Assembly (NCBI RefSeq): GCF_025802015.1
Contig: NZ_JAOYFC010000001.1
Coordinates: 558,001-622,000 of the forward strand
Direction of reading: 5' to 3'
Source of the DNA: Falsihalocynthiibacter halioticoli
GTDB lineage: Bacteria; Pseudomonadota; Alphaproteobacteria; Rhodobacterales; Rhodobacteraceae
Length of the DNA stretch: 64,000 nt
Both the position numbers and the translations under genes were made by a program. This document shows positions 8,964 to 17,741 of this stretch, one piece after another (the first letter of the stretch is position 1; every line of letters starts with the position of its first letter). The notes below the pieces were generated by a model, which had not been told where the DNA came from, made no database searches, and was given only the letters and a program-made list of their open reading frames with translations.

Positions 8964-8996
8964 AAAGGGCCCCTGCGAAATTCACAGGGGCCCTTT
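8964..8996. terminator. Strong bidirectional terminator after dppF
   Basis: AAAGGGCCCCTG (8964-8975) pairs perfectly with CAGGGGCCCTTT (8985-8996) around a 9-base loop. A 12-bp stem with A/T flanks can act on both strands, ending dpp on the plus strand and the small gene at 9047-9259 on the minus strand. Confidence 0.85.
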
Positions 8997-9046
8997 GTGT
9001 ATTATCAGGGTCAGTTTTGCTTGTTCGAATAGACGGAAACTGAAAC

Positions 9047-9259
9047 TTACTTAAGAACAAGACCGCCTTTTGTTACGGCGTTGACCAAGCCTTTGCTGGC
9101 CTTGTCTGTCTTACCTTTTCCGCCATTGTTTTTCCCGGCGGGTGGGCTCAGGCTATCAACAGTCCAAACAGTTTTGCCGGATTTAGTTTGAACTTCTGCA
9201 GCAGTAGCAGGGAGTGCAAGCGCAACGAGCGAAGCGGCGGTAAGTGCGATGATTTTCAT
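9047..9259 (-). CDS. Small secreted protein of unknown function
   Basis: 70 residues from the ATG at 9259, with GGAGG five bases upstream; a TTG four codons earlier is less likely. Residues 1-21 (MKIIALTAASLVALALPATAA) are a clear Sec signal peptide. The mature part, about 49 residues, is basic and rich in Gly and Lys (NNGGKGKTDKASKGLVNA) and has no cysteine. I do not recognise a family. It is a single gene between the dpp terminator and the FAH-fold gene, so it appears to be transcribed on its own. Confidence 0.7.
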   Translation of the reverse strand: MKIIALTAASLVALALPATAAEVQTKSGKTVWTVDSLSPPAGKNNGGKGKTDKASKGLVNAVTKGGLVLK

Positions 9260-9411
9260 AATATCCTCCAAAATGTGTTAACGTAGGGTAGTACGAGGAC
9301 GAATTCGCTACGGATCAAATCATCACGAAGCTGTGAACTCTGGACTGCTGCTAGCAGTGTTTTTTAGCGCGGGCGAAGTGAAATTGAACCCTGCCCACAC
9401 CAATCTAAGAG

Positions 9412-10521
9412 CTAAAGCAACCCGCGTCTTGCGAGGTTGGTCATGAGTGCGCGGGCGCCAAATGTCCACTCGGGGCATTCGGTCGAGAGTTTCACCGTGT
9501 TGGTGAGCGCGCCAAGATCATCACAGGAGATTGTCACGACGTCGCCGATTTTGTGGGTGAAACCACCACCGGGTGTGTCGCGGTCTTGGGTCGGAGCAAA
9601 GAGCGTGCCGAGGAACAACATGAAGCCGTCGGGGTATTGATGGTGACGTCCGATTGTCTGTTTGACAAGATTTGCGGGATCGCGGCTGATCTGGTTCATC
9701 GAAGAATGGCCTTCGAGCAGGAAGCCATCCTCGCCCTCAACACGCAGATCAACTTCGGCATTACGAACGTTGTCGAGCGTGAAGCTATCGTCAAAGAGGC
9801 GGATCATCGGGCCGATGGCGCAGGATGCGTTGTTGTCCTTTGCTTTGGAGAGCAAGAGCGCGGAGCGACCTTCGACATCGCGCAGGTTCACGTCATTGCC
9901 GAGCGTTGCGCCCTTAATCTCGCCTCGGGAATTCACGGCAAGCACGACCTCTGGTTCTGGGTTGTTCCAGTTGGAGATGGGATGCAGCCCGATATCTGCG
10001 CCATGGCCGACCGAGGAGAGGACCTGTGCCTTTGAAAACACTTCTGCGTCTGGGCCGATACCAACTTCGAGATACTGGCTCCACAACCCTTCGGCAATCA
10101 AGGCCTGCTTCACAGCTTCGGCTTCTTCCGATCCGGGTGTGATATTTGAAAGGCTGTCGCCAATTCGCGCGCCGATCCGAGCGCGGATGTCTTGTGCTTT
10201 AGAAGCGTCGCCTGCGGCCTGCTCTTCGATTACGCGCTCAACCATCGAGCCGGCGAATGTTACGCCGCATGCTTTGACAGATTGCAAATCGCAGGGTGCA
10301 AGCCATGTGTGACTGTCATCCAAAGAGCCAACTAGCGAGCCTTTTGCGGATTTCACATAGGCGGCAGCGTCCTCGCGTTCGAGGATATCACGCACGGTCG
10401 GGGCTTCTTTGCTGGTGATGTCAAAGAGTTGGCCGTCGCGAAGCGTCACGATAGCTGGGCCAATACCCGCGCGTTCGATGCGCCCGAGCCAAATACCGTC
10501 GGGAAGGGAGAGTTTTGTCAT
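9412..10521 (-). CDS. FAH-fold sugar-acid enzyme (AraD1-like, probable last step of L-fucose oxidation)
   Basis: 369 residues, with a roughly 120-residue N-terminal domain before a fumarylacetoacetate hydrolase-fold C-terminal domain. The catalytic core is seen as PEPEVVLAVNSRGEI followed by GATLGNDVNLRDVEGRSALL, giving the metal-binding Glu pair and Asp. FAH-fold members in such clusters either cleave 2,4-diketo-3-deoxy-L-fuconate to pyruvate and lactate, or act as 2-keto-3-deoxypentonate dehydratases. The gene overlaps the lactone hydrolase gene by four bases (ATGA) and is last in the iclR-AKR-lactonase-FAH operon. The fold is sure; the exact reaction is inference. Confidence 0.85.
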   Translation of the reverse strand: MTKLSLPDGIWLGRIERAGIGPAIVTLRDGQLFDITSKEAPTVRDILEREDAAAYVKSAKGSLVGSLDDSHTWLAPCDLQSVKACGVTFAGSMVERVIEEQAAGDASKAQDIRARIGARIGDSLSNITPGSEEAEAVKQALIAEGLWSQYLEVGIGPDAEVFSKAQVLSSVGHGADIGLHPISNWNNPEPEVVLAVNSRGEIKGATLGNDVNLRDVEGRSALLLSKAKDNNASCAIGPMIRLFDDSFTLDNVRNAEVDLRVEGEDGFLLEGHSSMNQISRDPANLVKQTIGRHHQYPDGFMLFLGTLFAPTQDRDTPGGGFTHKIGDVVTISCDDLGALTNTVKLSTECPEWTFGARALMTNLARRGLL

Positions 10522-11354
10522 GATTTGTCCTTTAATTTGTAGGCGCGTTGGGCGTTGCCACCCATAATCGCGGCTCGCTCTGCTTCAGAGAGCGAGGCCA
10601 GAAACTGTTCTGTCATTCCGACCCATTCCTGATAGGTCGTGGCAAGCGTGCAGACCGGCCAGTCGCTTCCCCAGATGAGGCGCGTTGGTCCGAATGTTTC
10701 GAGTAGCTGGTCCACATAGGGCTTCACCGCTTCAAACGACCAACGATCATCGGCCTCGGTGGCGAGGCCCGACAGTTTACAAAAGGCCGTGGTGTCGTTG
10801 GCGATCTTGGACATACCGTTGGCCCAATCGTCGAATTCCGCGTTGCGGATTTGAGGTTTGGAGGCGTGGTCGATCACACAAGTCAGTCCGCTGTGGCGCG
10901 TGAGAAGCGTGTGTAGGTTGTCGAGATGGATTGGGAAGGTCAGCGCATCAAAGGCAAGATTGTGTGCCTGAAGCGCGTCAAACACAGATGTGAATTGCTC
11001 AGTTAGCATCCAGTCAGGGTCCGGAATGCTCTGGATCATCGGCCGAACACCCACAAGATGCGGGTCACGGGCGAGCTTCTCAAGCGTAGCGATTGCGTCT
11101 TTGGCTTCAAAATCAATCCAGCCGACAACGCCGCTGATCATCTCGTGGGTTGCAGCCAACTCCAGAAGGTACTCTGTTTCGGCCACTGTTGGTGCGGCTT
11201 GAACTGCGATTGTTCCGTCTATTTTTGCTGTCTCGAGCATTGGTGCGAGATCGGCCGGGAGAAAATCCCGATAGATATCCGCCAATTCCGGTGTGAGCCA
11301 ATCATAGTCGCCACGGGCGAGCGCCCAGAAATGCTGGTGTGCATCGATCCGCAT
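10518..11354 (-). CDS. Amidohydrolase-superfamily lactonase (L-fuconolactonase-like)
   Basis: 278 residues. Metal-binding HQHFW lies at residues 6-10 (MRIDAHQHFW), with VIDHASKP near residue 180 and GSDWPV near residue 235, the pattern of the COG3618 lactone hydrolases. Known members open L-fucono-1,5-lactone, L-rhamnonolactone or 4-sulfomuconolactone. Here the partners (sugar dehydrogenase, dehydratase, fucosidase) point to L-fuconolactone to L-fuconate. It is cytoplasmic, starting two bases after the aldo/keto reductase stop. Confidence 0.88.
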   Translation of the reverse strand: MRIDAHQHFWALARGDYDWLTPELADIYRDFLPADLAPMLETAKIDGTIAVQAAPTVAETEYLLELAATHEMISGVVGWIDFEAKDAIATLEKLARDPHLVGVRPMIQSIPDPDWMLTEQFTSVFDALQAHNLAFDALTFPIHLDNLHTLLTRHSGLTCVIDHASKPQIRNAEFDDWANGMSKIANDTTAFCKLSGLATEADDRWSFEAVKPYVDQLLETFGPTRLIWGSDWPVCTLATTYQEWVGMTEQFLASLSEAERAAIMGGNAQRAYKLKDKS

Positions 11355-11356
11355 AT

Positions 11357-12379
11357 CTATCCCTTCTTGTATGGCGTTGAAGTGGGTGTTGGAGCTTGCT
11401 CGTGAAGCAAGCCTTGCGCACGGAGATCAGACCAAAACGCTTCGGGAATGTCGGTAAAGGCCCATTCGAGAGTCTGGTCGAGTTCAGTTGTATTGCGCAG
11501 ACCAGGGATAACGGACGCCACAAGTGGATGCGCGAGAGGGAACTGAAGCGCTGCTGCAGCGAGCGGGACGCCGTGATCCTGTGCGGTGGCCTTTAGGCGC
11601 TTTACGCGGGCGACAACATCTTCAGGGGCCGCGCCATAATTCCATGTATCTCCGCCAGCAAGAATGCCGGAGTTATATGGACCGCCGAGGATGATAGAGG
11701 TTTTCGCTTCCTCACATTCGGGAAGCAGATCGTCCAGAGAACCTTGTTCCAGAAGGGTGTAGCGACCCGCGAGGAGAAACGCATCCCAATCACCAATCTT
11801 TAGGCAATCGCGGCAGACCTTCGTTTCGTTCACACCGATGCCGATTGCTTTGATCTGACCGTTCTTGCGCAATTCGTCGAGCGCGCGATAACCGCCCTGT
11901 TCGAGGTCTTTGAAATGGCGAGCATTGTCCTCGCCGTGGGTCATTTCACCAATGTCATGCACCAACAACATATCGATCCGATCAAGACCAAGGCGCTGAA
12001 GGCTATCTTCGAACGAGCGCATAATGGCGTCATACCCATAGTCAAACACTTGATGGAAGGGCAGCGCATCAGGCCAGCCAAGTGCTCCTGCATCCGCAGG
12101 GAGACCTGGTTTCATAAGCCGACCGACTTTGGTTGAGAGGATATAGTCTGTATCGCGAATGGCATCGCCGACCATACGTTCCGAGCGGCCAAAGCCGTAA
12201 AATGGCGCGGTATCGTAATAGCGATAGCCAACGTCACGTGTTCGGGCCATCATTTCGCGCGCTGCGGTATTGTCGTTCGCTTGCAACAGACCACCAAGCG
12301 GCGCGCCGCCAAAACCGAGGACTGGCAAGCTGAGGGCGCCGCTGGCTAAAGTGCGTTCAGGGAGAGAGAGTTTGGTCAT
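11357..12379 (-). CDS. Aldo/keto reductase, probable L-fucose (aldose 1-) dehydrogenase
   Basis: 340 residues, an (alpha/beta)8 aldo/keto reductase. The catalytic Asp and Tyr lie in YYDTAPFYGFGRSER, the Lys in LSTKVGR and the His in MLLVHDIGE. The long, pyridoxal/galactose-dehydrogenase-like subclass includes bacterial D-threo-aldose (L-fucose) 1-dehydrogenases, which oxidise L-fucose to L-fuconolactone with NAD(P). The neighbours (lactonase, dehydratase, fucosidase) support that reaction. Its start overlaps the IclR stop by four bases, so the regulator and enzymes form one operon. The first seven residues (MTKLSLP) are the same as in the FAH-fold protein. Confidence 0.88.
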   Translation of the reverse strand: MTKLSLPERTLASGALSLPVLGFGGAPLGGLLQANDNTAAREMMARTRDVGYRYYDTAPFYGFGRSERMVGDAIRDTDYILSTKVGRLMKPGLPADAGALGWPDALPFHQVFDYGYDAIMRSFEDSLQRLGLDRIDMLLVHDIGEMTHGEDNARHFKDLEQGGYRALDELRKNGQIKAIGIGVNETKVCRDCLKIGDWDAFLLAGRYTLLEQGSLDDLLPECEEAKTSIILGGPYNSGILAGGDTWNYGAAPEDVVARVKRLKATAQDHGVPLAAAALQFPLAHPLVASVIPGLRNTTELDQTLEWAFTDIPEAFWSDLRAQGLLHEQAPTPTSTPYKKG

Positions 12380-13185
12380 TTGGTTTCCATTCCGGTTAAG
12401 TGTTCGCCACGGAAATAGGCGCTGAGTTCTTCAGCGATCTTTGAGATTTCGCGTGCGGCGTCTTTGCGCGAGGCGGCTTTGTGGCCGTCAACGCGCTCAA
12501 GATAAGGGCAGGTTAGGGCGGCAATAGCATTCCCCGATGGGTCGAATATCGGGTATGTTAGGTTGGTCACGCCATAGAGCGTTTCGGATTTCTTATTATA
12601 GTAGCCGCGTCGTTTGACCTCGGCGACTTCGGTCAAGAACTTGTCGCGGTCGAGGGGCGGTTCGCCAGATACCGGCGCATGCCCGCTGATAAGCTCCTCG
12701 CGCTCGGCCTCGCTTCTGAAGGCCGCAAGAACACGACCTGCGCCCGAGTTCCAGAGCCCAAGGACAGCGCCGGTTCGAATCATCAGCCCCCAATTGCCAG
12801 GTGCCTCTACGGAGAGAATCACAACGATCGCTGCGTCGTTCTCCATGACGATATGACAGGACTGGCGAATGCTGCGCGCGAATTGCCGCATAAGAGGCTG
12901 CGCAACCTCCAGAACACGCTCGATTGGTGCGTGCTGCTGGGCCGTGGAAAATAGCTTCAAGCTCAACGAATATTGGTCTTTTGCAACACGCGAGACATAG
13001 CCGCGGCGCACCAAAGTCGAGAGCATCCGGTAGATTTCGCCCTGTGATTTATCGAGCGATTTCGCGATTGCGGACTGCGTCATCCCGCTCTCGTGCGCGG
13101 CCAGCAACTCAATAATGTCCAACCCTTTCTCAAGGGCTGGAGCGCGATATTTTACTGGGTCTTCGAGCTTCTTTTGCTGGGCCAT
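12376..13185 (-). CDS. IclR-family transcriptional regulator of the fucose enzymes
   Basis: 269 residues from the ATG at 13185, which has AGGAAGG upstream. The N-terminal winged helix-turn-helix is at about residues 15-75 (ALEKGLDIIELLAAHESGMTQ then SAIAKSL). The C-terminal IclR ligand-binding domain is at about 90-255, with GAGRVLAAF and the late PIFDPSGNAIAALT. It is the first gene of the operon with the aldo/keto reductase, lactonase and FAH-fold enzyme, and diverges from the sugar ABC transporter. It probably senses a fucose pathway intermediate. Confidence 0.92.
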   Translation of the reverse strand: MAQQKKLEDPVKYRAPALEKGLDIIELLAAHESGMTQSAIAKSLDKSQGEIYRMLSTLVRRGYVSRVAKDQYSLSLKLFSTAQQHAPIERVLEVAQPLMRQFARSIRQSCHIVMENDAAIVVILSVEAPGNWGLMIRTGAVLGLWNSGAGRVLAAFRSEAEREELISGHAPVSGEPPLDRDKFLTEVAEVKRRGYYNKKSETLYGVTNLTYPIFDPSGNAIAALTCPYLERVDGHKAASRKDAAREISKIAEELSAYFRGEHLTGMETK

Positions 13186-13336
13186 GTGCCTTCCTTTTGG
13201 CCGGACGGTAGAGGGGGCAGGATATTGGGTCAATACAAAATGCAAATAAGAATTATCTATTCATATATGACGAAGCGACCTGTGCCTTGTTTTTGTTGAA
13301 TAATCGAAAAAAATGTCGATTTCAACAAAAATGCAT

Positions 13337-13348
13337 ATTGCATACAGT
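13337..13348. promoter_or_regulatory. GntR-type operator before the sugar ABC transporter
   Basis: ATTGCATACAGT matches 10 of 12 bases of the palindrome ATTGCATGCAAT found at 20087-20098. The wider 13-base string ATGCATATTGCAT (13331-13343) is identical to 20081-20093. It lies 50 bases before the ABC transporter start codon. Confidence 0.6.
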
Positions 13349-13397
13349 AATCATTTATGGAAACCTAGTGAGCATCGAAACGACGGATGGAACGAAC

Positions 13398-14492
13398 ATG
13401 GCTCGAGTCAAAATTGATGCTCTGAGAAAAAGTTATGGCTCTGCACAGGTCATTCACGACATTGATCTTGATGTGCGTGACAAGGAGTTTGTGGCGCTTG
13501 TTGGTCCTTCGGGATGCGGTAAGTCGACGACCCTTCGTATGCTGGCCGGACTCGAAGATATTACAGGCGGGACCATCTCGATTGATGATCAGGTGATCAA
13601 CGATCTTGACCCTGCGGACCGTGGTATCGCGATGGTGTTCCAATCCTACGCGCTTTACCCGCATATGTCGGTTGCCAAGAACATGTCGTTCGCGCTTCGG
13701 GTGGCAGGTAAGCCGAAAGCCGAGATTGATGCGCGTGTCAAAGAGGCTGCGCGTATTCTGCACCTTGAAGAATACCTTGATCGCCGCCCTGCGGATCTTT
13801 CGGGCGGTCAGCGCCAGCGCGTTGCAATGGGGCGGGCGATTGTGCGTCGTCCGGATGTATTCTTGTTTGACGAGCCGCTGTCCAACCTCGACGCCAAGCT
13901 GCGCACCCAGATGCGCACAGAGATTAAGCGGATTCACCAAGAGGTCGGCGCAACAACTGTTTACGTGACGCACGATCAGGTCGAGGCGATGACCTTGGCG
14001 GATCGTATTGTCATTATGCGTGGCGGACACATCGAACAGGCCGGTGCGCCTGACGAGGTGTATAACCACCCAGAGTCTGAATTCGTGGCGTCCTTCATCG
14101 GCTCTCCGCCCATGAACCTCACGCCTGCTGAGGTCGCCGATGGCGGCCTTGTTCTTGAGGATGGTACCAAGCTCCCTGTCAATCTGGCACGGTTCGAGGG
14201 CCTCTCTGCTGGTGACAAGGTGACATTTGGCCTGCGTCCCGATGACATTGTTCTAAGTGGGCACGGTATGGACGTTAACGAGCCTTGGAACAGCAAGGGG
14301 ACCGTCAACCTATCTGAGCCTTTGGGGGGTGAAACGCTTGTATTCTTCCCCTTCGCCGGAAGCGAGTGGATCGCAAAAATGCTGAAACCACGAGCACTTA
14401 AGGTGGGCGAAGCCATCGACCTGCAATTCGACCTGTCGCGCTGTCACCTCTTTGACCGCGCCTCGGGCAAACGCATCAACAACACGAAATAA
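13398..14492 (+). CDS. Sugar ABC transporter ATPase (MalK/UgpC type)
   Basis: 364 residues from the ATG at 13398; an in-frame GTG about ten codons upstream is an alternative. It shows Walker A GPSGCGKST, signature LSGGQRQRVAMGRAI, Walker B VFLFDEPLSNLDAKLR and switch VTHDQ. The C-terminal beta-barrel (TOBE-type) domain at about 235-360 is the MalK regulatory domain. Here the ATPase gene comes first, followed by the binding protein and two permeases. It energises import of what is probably a fucose-containing oligosaccharide. Confidence 0.93.
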   Translation: MARVKIDALRKSYGSAQVIHDIDLDVRDKEFVALVGPSGCGKSTTLRMLAGLEDITGGTISIDDQVINDLDPADRGIAMVFQSYALYPHMSVAKNMSFALRVAGKPKAEIDARVKEAARILHLEEYLDRRPADLSGGQRQRVAMGRAIVRRPDVFLFDEPLSNLDAKLRTQMRTEIKRIHQEVGATTVYVTHDQVEAMTLADRIVIMRGGHIEQAGAPDEVYNHPESEFVASFIGSPPMNLTPAEVADGGLVLEDGTKLPVNLARFEGLSAGDKVTFGLRPDDIVLSGHGMDVNEPWNSKGTVNLSEPLGGETLVFFPFAGSEWIAKMLKPRALKVGEAIDLQFDLSRCHLFDRASGKRINNTK

Positions 14493-14518
14493 CAGCACGT
14501 TCAACGGAGGAGGAACTC

Positions 14519-15787
14519 ATGATTAAGAACGGACTATACGCAACGGGCATCGCTATGTCTGCGTTGCTGGCTAATGTGGCCACTGCGGAAACAACAGTTG
14601 TTTTCCAAGGAATGGGCGCAGAGCGCGAAGCCTTTAACAAGGAAGCGATCCGCCTGTTCGAAGAGCAAAACCCAGACATCAAGATCGACTATAGCTGGGT
14701 TGCAAACGAGCCATATAAGACCGGCATCAAAGTGATGCTTGAGTCTAACTCTCCGCCCGATCTTTACTTTGTTTGGGCCGGTTCCTTTGCAAATGATTTC
14801 GTGGATAGCGGCGTTGCCGAGAATATCCTCGACAGCTATGAGCGTGGCGATGCTTGGGGCGAAGCGCCCGCAGGCGTTGTGGACCAGTTCCGCTATAAAG
14901 ACGGCCTCTATGGCGCGCCTGGCCAGCTGTACACAAAGTACTTCTGGAAGAACGATGCGTTCTTTGAGGAAAACAATCTAACAGCTCCAGAAACAATCGA
15001 CGAGCTGATCGGTATGTGTCACCAGATCCGCGAAATCGATCCGCTGATGACGCCCGTTTCTTTCGGTGCATCGGAAAGCTGGACGATCAACCACTACCTG
15101 ACCATCTTGTTCCAGCGTCATGTTGATCTGGAGACGATGCAAGGTGACTGGCACCTGACCAACGACGAAGAAAACCTTTGGGCGCATCCTGGTTACCTCA
15201 ACGCGTTGAAAGATTTCAAACGTTTGGAAACCGAAGGCTGCTTCAACGACGGTATCAACTCGGTTGATCCTGGCGTGTCTCGCACAATGTTCGCTACAGA
15301 GCTTGCAGCGATGACATTCTGCGGTAGCTGGTGCCCACCGATCTTCAACTCCGAAGGGTTCGAAGGCAAATACTCTGCATTCCCGTTCCCGAAAGTTGAA
15401 GGCGGAGCAGGAGACCAAACTGGTGCGCTCGTAGGTGTTCAGGGGTATCAGGTCTCTGCAGCGACCGAAGAGCGTGAGGCAACTCTCAAGTTCCTCAGCT
15501 GGTTGCTGAGCCCAGAGATGCACGCCCTTCAGGCGCGTCTTTCCGGTCAGCTCTCTGCGAACGCAACAGCGCTCAAAGAAGGTGATCTTCCGAAAGAGTC
15601 GGTTGACCTGCTGAACCGTGTTGCTCAGGCAAACGTATCGGTGCCACCGCTCAACACAATCGTTGAGACTTCGGTAAGCGATGTGATCCTCAAGTCGGGT
15701 CAGGATCTGGTTGCCGGAACGGTCACACCAGAAGAGTTCATGGAACGCGTGCGTACTCAGGCTTTGGAAGCAAAGTCGCGGATGTAA
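14519..15787 (+). CDS. Sugar-binding protein (SBP family 1), probable fucoside ligand
   Basis: 422 residues; GGAGGAGG precedes the ATG. Residues 1-23 form a Sec signal peptide (MIKNGLYATGIAMSALLANV, then ATA). The mature protein follows the MalE-like family-1 plan: FEEQNPDIKIDYSWV near the start, SPPDLYFVWAG, and WTINHYLTILFQRH mid-protein. It captures a mono- or oligosaccharide for the permeases encoded downstream. The ligand is inferred from the fucosidase and fucose enzymes around it. Confidence 0.9.
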   Translation: MIKNGLYATGIAMSALLANVATAETTVVFQGMGAEREAFNKEAIRLFEEQNPDIKIDYSWVANEPYKTGIKVMLESNSPPDLYFVWAGSFANDFVDSGVAENILDSYERGDAWGEAPAGVVDQFRYKDGLYGAPGQLYTKYFWKNDAFFEENNLTAPETIDELIGMCHQIREIDPLMTPVSFGASESWTINHYLTILFQRHVDLETMQGDWHLTNDEENLWAHPGYLNALKDFKRLETEGCFNDGINSVDPGVSRTMFATELAAMTFCGSWCPPIFNSEGFEGKYSAFPFPKVEGGAGDQTGALVGVQGYQVSAATEEREATLKFLSWLLSPEMHALQARLSGQLSANATALKEGDLPKESVDLLNRVAQANVSVPPLNTIVETSVSDVILKSGQDLVAGTVTPEEFMERVRTQALEAKSRM

Positions 15788-15798
15788 TCGCGTAAACA

Positions 15799-15827
15799 GG
15801 CGGCGCAGTATCCCTTTATGCGCCGCC
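15799..15827 (+). terminator. Intercistronic hairpin after the sugar-binding protein
   Basis: GGCGGCGCA (15799-15807) pairs perfectly with TGCGCCGCC (15819-15827). No T-run follows, so it probably stabilises the upstream mRNA rather than ending it. Confidence 0.7.
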
Positions 15828-15858
15828 ACTTACCCCAATTCCCCCAATTCGGAATACG

Positions 15859-16740
15859 ATGATGATTTATAACCGCAAAGTACACGGAACCTACTTCGAC
15901 CTCGTGATGGTTTTGCCCGCGTTGTTGCTGTTTTCAATCTTCATTGTCTGGCCCGCAGTCGAAGCCATTTTCACGTCGCTTTATGCCTCCCCTAACCGTG
16001 GCGGAGATTTTGTCGGCCTTGCAAACTACCGCGAGATGGTTGGCGATCCTGTGTTCTGGATCGCGATGAAAAACAACCTGTTGTTCATCCTCTGCAACCT
16101 TGTGTTTCAGGTCGGGATAGGGACGATCTTCGCCGCCCTGCTTGACCGTGGCGTGCGTCGGTTCTCCACAACGATGCGGACAATTATCTTTGCGCCGCTT
16201 GTGATTGCGCCCGTAGCGATTGGTGTGGTGTGGTCCATGCTGCTTGAGCCGAACTTCGGTATGGTTCGTCAGCTGGCGAATACCGTCGGTATCAAATTGC
16301 CGTCCCAAGGGTTCCTAGGAAATCCAGACCTCGCGTTCTACTCAATCGTGGCTGTTGGTGCGTGGAACTACATCGGTTTCATGATGACAATCATGTTGGC
16401 CTCGATGCAGGCGATCCCGCGCGACCTCTATGAAGCTGCGCGCCTAGATGGCTCCTCTGCGATCCAGACGTTCTTTCACATCACATTGCCCGGCGTTAAG
16501 GGCGCGCTGATCCTCTGTTCGCTCATCGTGATTGTTGGGTCGTTCAAAACCTTCGAGATCGTCTATGTCCTGACCCGCGGTGGCCCAGGTAACACGACAC
16601 AGGTCCTTGGTACCTACATCGTCGAGAGCGCCTTTACACTGTTCCGACCAAACTATGCCGCCGGTATGTCAGTGGTCGTGCTCATCGTCGCAATCTTCTT
16701 CGGATCCCTTCAGGTCCTCACGTCACGCAAACGGAAATAA
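15859..16740 (+). CDS. Sugar ABC transporter permease (MalF type)
   Basis: 293 residues with six membrane segments, the first at about residues 15-37 (LVMVLPALLLFSIFIVWP). The EAA loop is LYEAARLDGSSAIQTFFHITLPG. The start at 15859 is followed at once by a second ATG (15862), and either could be used; no strong ribosome site is seen. It forms the channel with the next permease. Confidence 0.92.
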   Translation: MMIYNRKVHGTYFDLVMVLPALLLFSIFIVWPAVEAIFTSLYASPNRGGDFVGLANYREMVGDPVFWIAMKNNLLFILCNLVFQVGIGTIFAALLDRGVRRFSTTMRTIIFAPLVIAPVAIGVVWSMLLEPNFGMVRQLANTVGIKLPSQGFLGNPDLAFYSIVAVGAWNYIGFMMTIMLASMQAIPRDLYEAARLDGSSAIQTFFHITLPGVKGALILCSLIVIVGSFKTFEIVYVLTRGGPGNTTQVLGTYIVESAFTLFRPNYAAGMSVVVLIVAIFFGSLQVLTSRKRK

Positions 16741-16743
16741 CCC

Positions 16744-17619
16744 ATGTCAGCAGTCACACACACCGACCGCGCCGTTGTTCGCGCAAGCCACAAGAGCCAC
16801 CCTGTCGTGCGCTGGCTCCGCCGGAACGTGCCCTATGTTATCCTCGTGTCTTACTGCGTGGTGGTTCTGGTTCCGATCGTTTGGGTTATGTTGGCCTCGG
16901 TCAAAACCCGCCGTGAGGTGTTCCTTTCGCCGCTCGGATTGCCAGACAGCATCCAATGGCAGAACTATTTCAACATCTTTGAAAGCGGCTTTCAGCACTA
17001 CATCTGGAACTCGCTGGTGGTGACGATTGGCTCTGTGGTGCCGATGGTGATCGTGTCGATCATGGCCGCCTATGCGCTGGCGCGGCGTGTGTTTATCGGC
17101 CGTAAAACGATCTATCTCTTGATCGTTTTGACCTATGCGATTCCGATCCACTCTATCTTGATCCCGCTTTATCGGATCGTGGATGACTTCGGCATGCTCA
17201 ACACCTATGCGGGCTTAATCTTGCCGCATATAGCGATTGGTATCCCGTTCTCTGTGGTGATCTTGTATTCGTTCTTCCTCGATTTCCCCGAGGAGTTGGA
17301 AGAGGCTGCGCGGCTGGATGGGTGTTCTCCTTGGCGCATCCTGTTTAGCGTAGTCCTTCCGCTTTCTGCTCCTGCGGTGTTGAGTGTCGTGATTTTTCAG
17401 ACCGTGAGTGTTTGGAACGAGTTCCTTTGGGCCTCTATTGCCACTAGCGGTGAAGAGCGCCGTCTCTGGACCAATGGCATTATGCAGTTCCAAGGCGAAT
17501 ACAGCAGCGATTGGCCCAAAATCCTCGCAGTCGTGAACCTGATGATGGTGCCGCTTCTCGTGATCTACGTCCTGGCCCAGAAGCACTTTGTGCGCGCCTT
17601 TGCTGGAATGGGAAAATAG
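16744..17619 (+). CDS. Sugar ABC transporter permease (MalG type)
   Basis: 291 residues, six membrane segments, the first near residues 32-55. The EAA loop is LEEAARLDGCSPWRILFSVV followed by LPLSAP. It begins three bases after the MalF-type stop and closes the transporter operon, which ends in a hairpin at 17636-17661. Confidence 0.92.
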   Translation: MSAVTHTDRAVVRASHKSHPVVRWLRRNVPYVILVSYCVVVLVPIVWVMLASVKTRREVFLSPLGLPDSIQWQNYFNIFESGFQHYIWNSLVVTIGSVVPMVIVSIMAAYALARRVFIGRKTIYLLIVLTYAIPIHSILIPLYRIVDDFGMLNTYAGLILPHIAIGIPFSVVILYSFFLDFPEELEEAARLDGCSPWRILFSVVLPLSAPAVLSVVIFQTVSVWNEFLWASIATSGEERRLWTNGIMQFQGEYSSDWPKILAVVNLMMVPLLVIYVLAQKHFVRAFAGMGK

Positions 17620-17635
17620 AATTACCTCCCCTAAC

Positions 17636-17668
17636 TGGCCCCCTTTTTTGGAAGGGGGCCATTCTTTT
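17636..17668 (+). terminator. Terminator of the fucoside ABC transporter operon
   Basis: TGGCCCCCTT (17636-17645) pairs with AAGGGGGCCA (17652-17661), followed by TTCTTTT. Confidence 0.8.
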
Positions 17669-17685
17669 GGGTGACAGTCAGACAA

Positions 17686-17726
17686 CACAAAAAAACGGCG
17701 CTCCTATTGGGCGCCGTTTTTTTGTG
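17686..17726. terminator. Bidirectional terminator between transporter and GntR gene
   Basis: A 16-bp perfect inverted repeat: CACAAAAAAACGGCGC (17686-17701) and GCGCCGTTTTTTTGTG (17711-17726). The A and T runs make it a classical intrinsic terminator on both strands, ending the GntR gene on the minus strand. Confidence 0.88.
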
Positions 17727-17741
17727 TTTCGATTTTCAGAG

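Noticed and set aside
9340..9372. Short hairpin ACTGC-TGCTA-GCAGT followed by T6 as a terminator
   Set aside because: On the plus strand no gene ends there, since dpp is already terminated at 8964-8996. The stem is only five pairs and may be chance.
14978..15829. A long minus-strand frame opposite the sugar-binding protein gene
   Set aside because: Same explanation: it is the shadow of a highly expressed binding-protein gene and encodes no recognisable fold.
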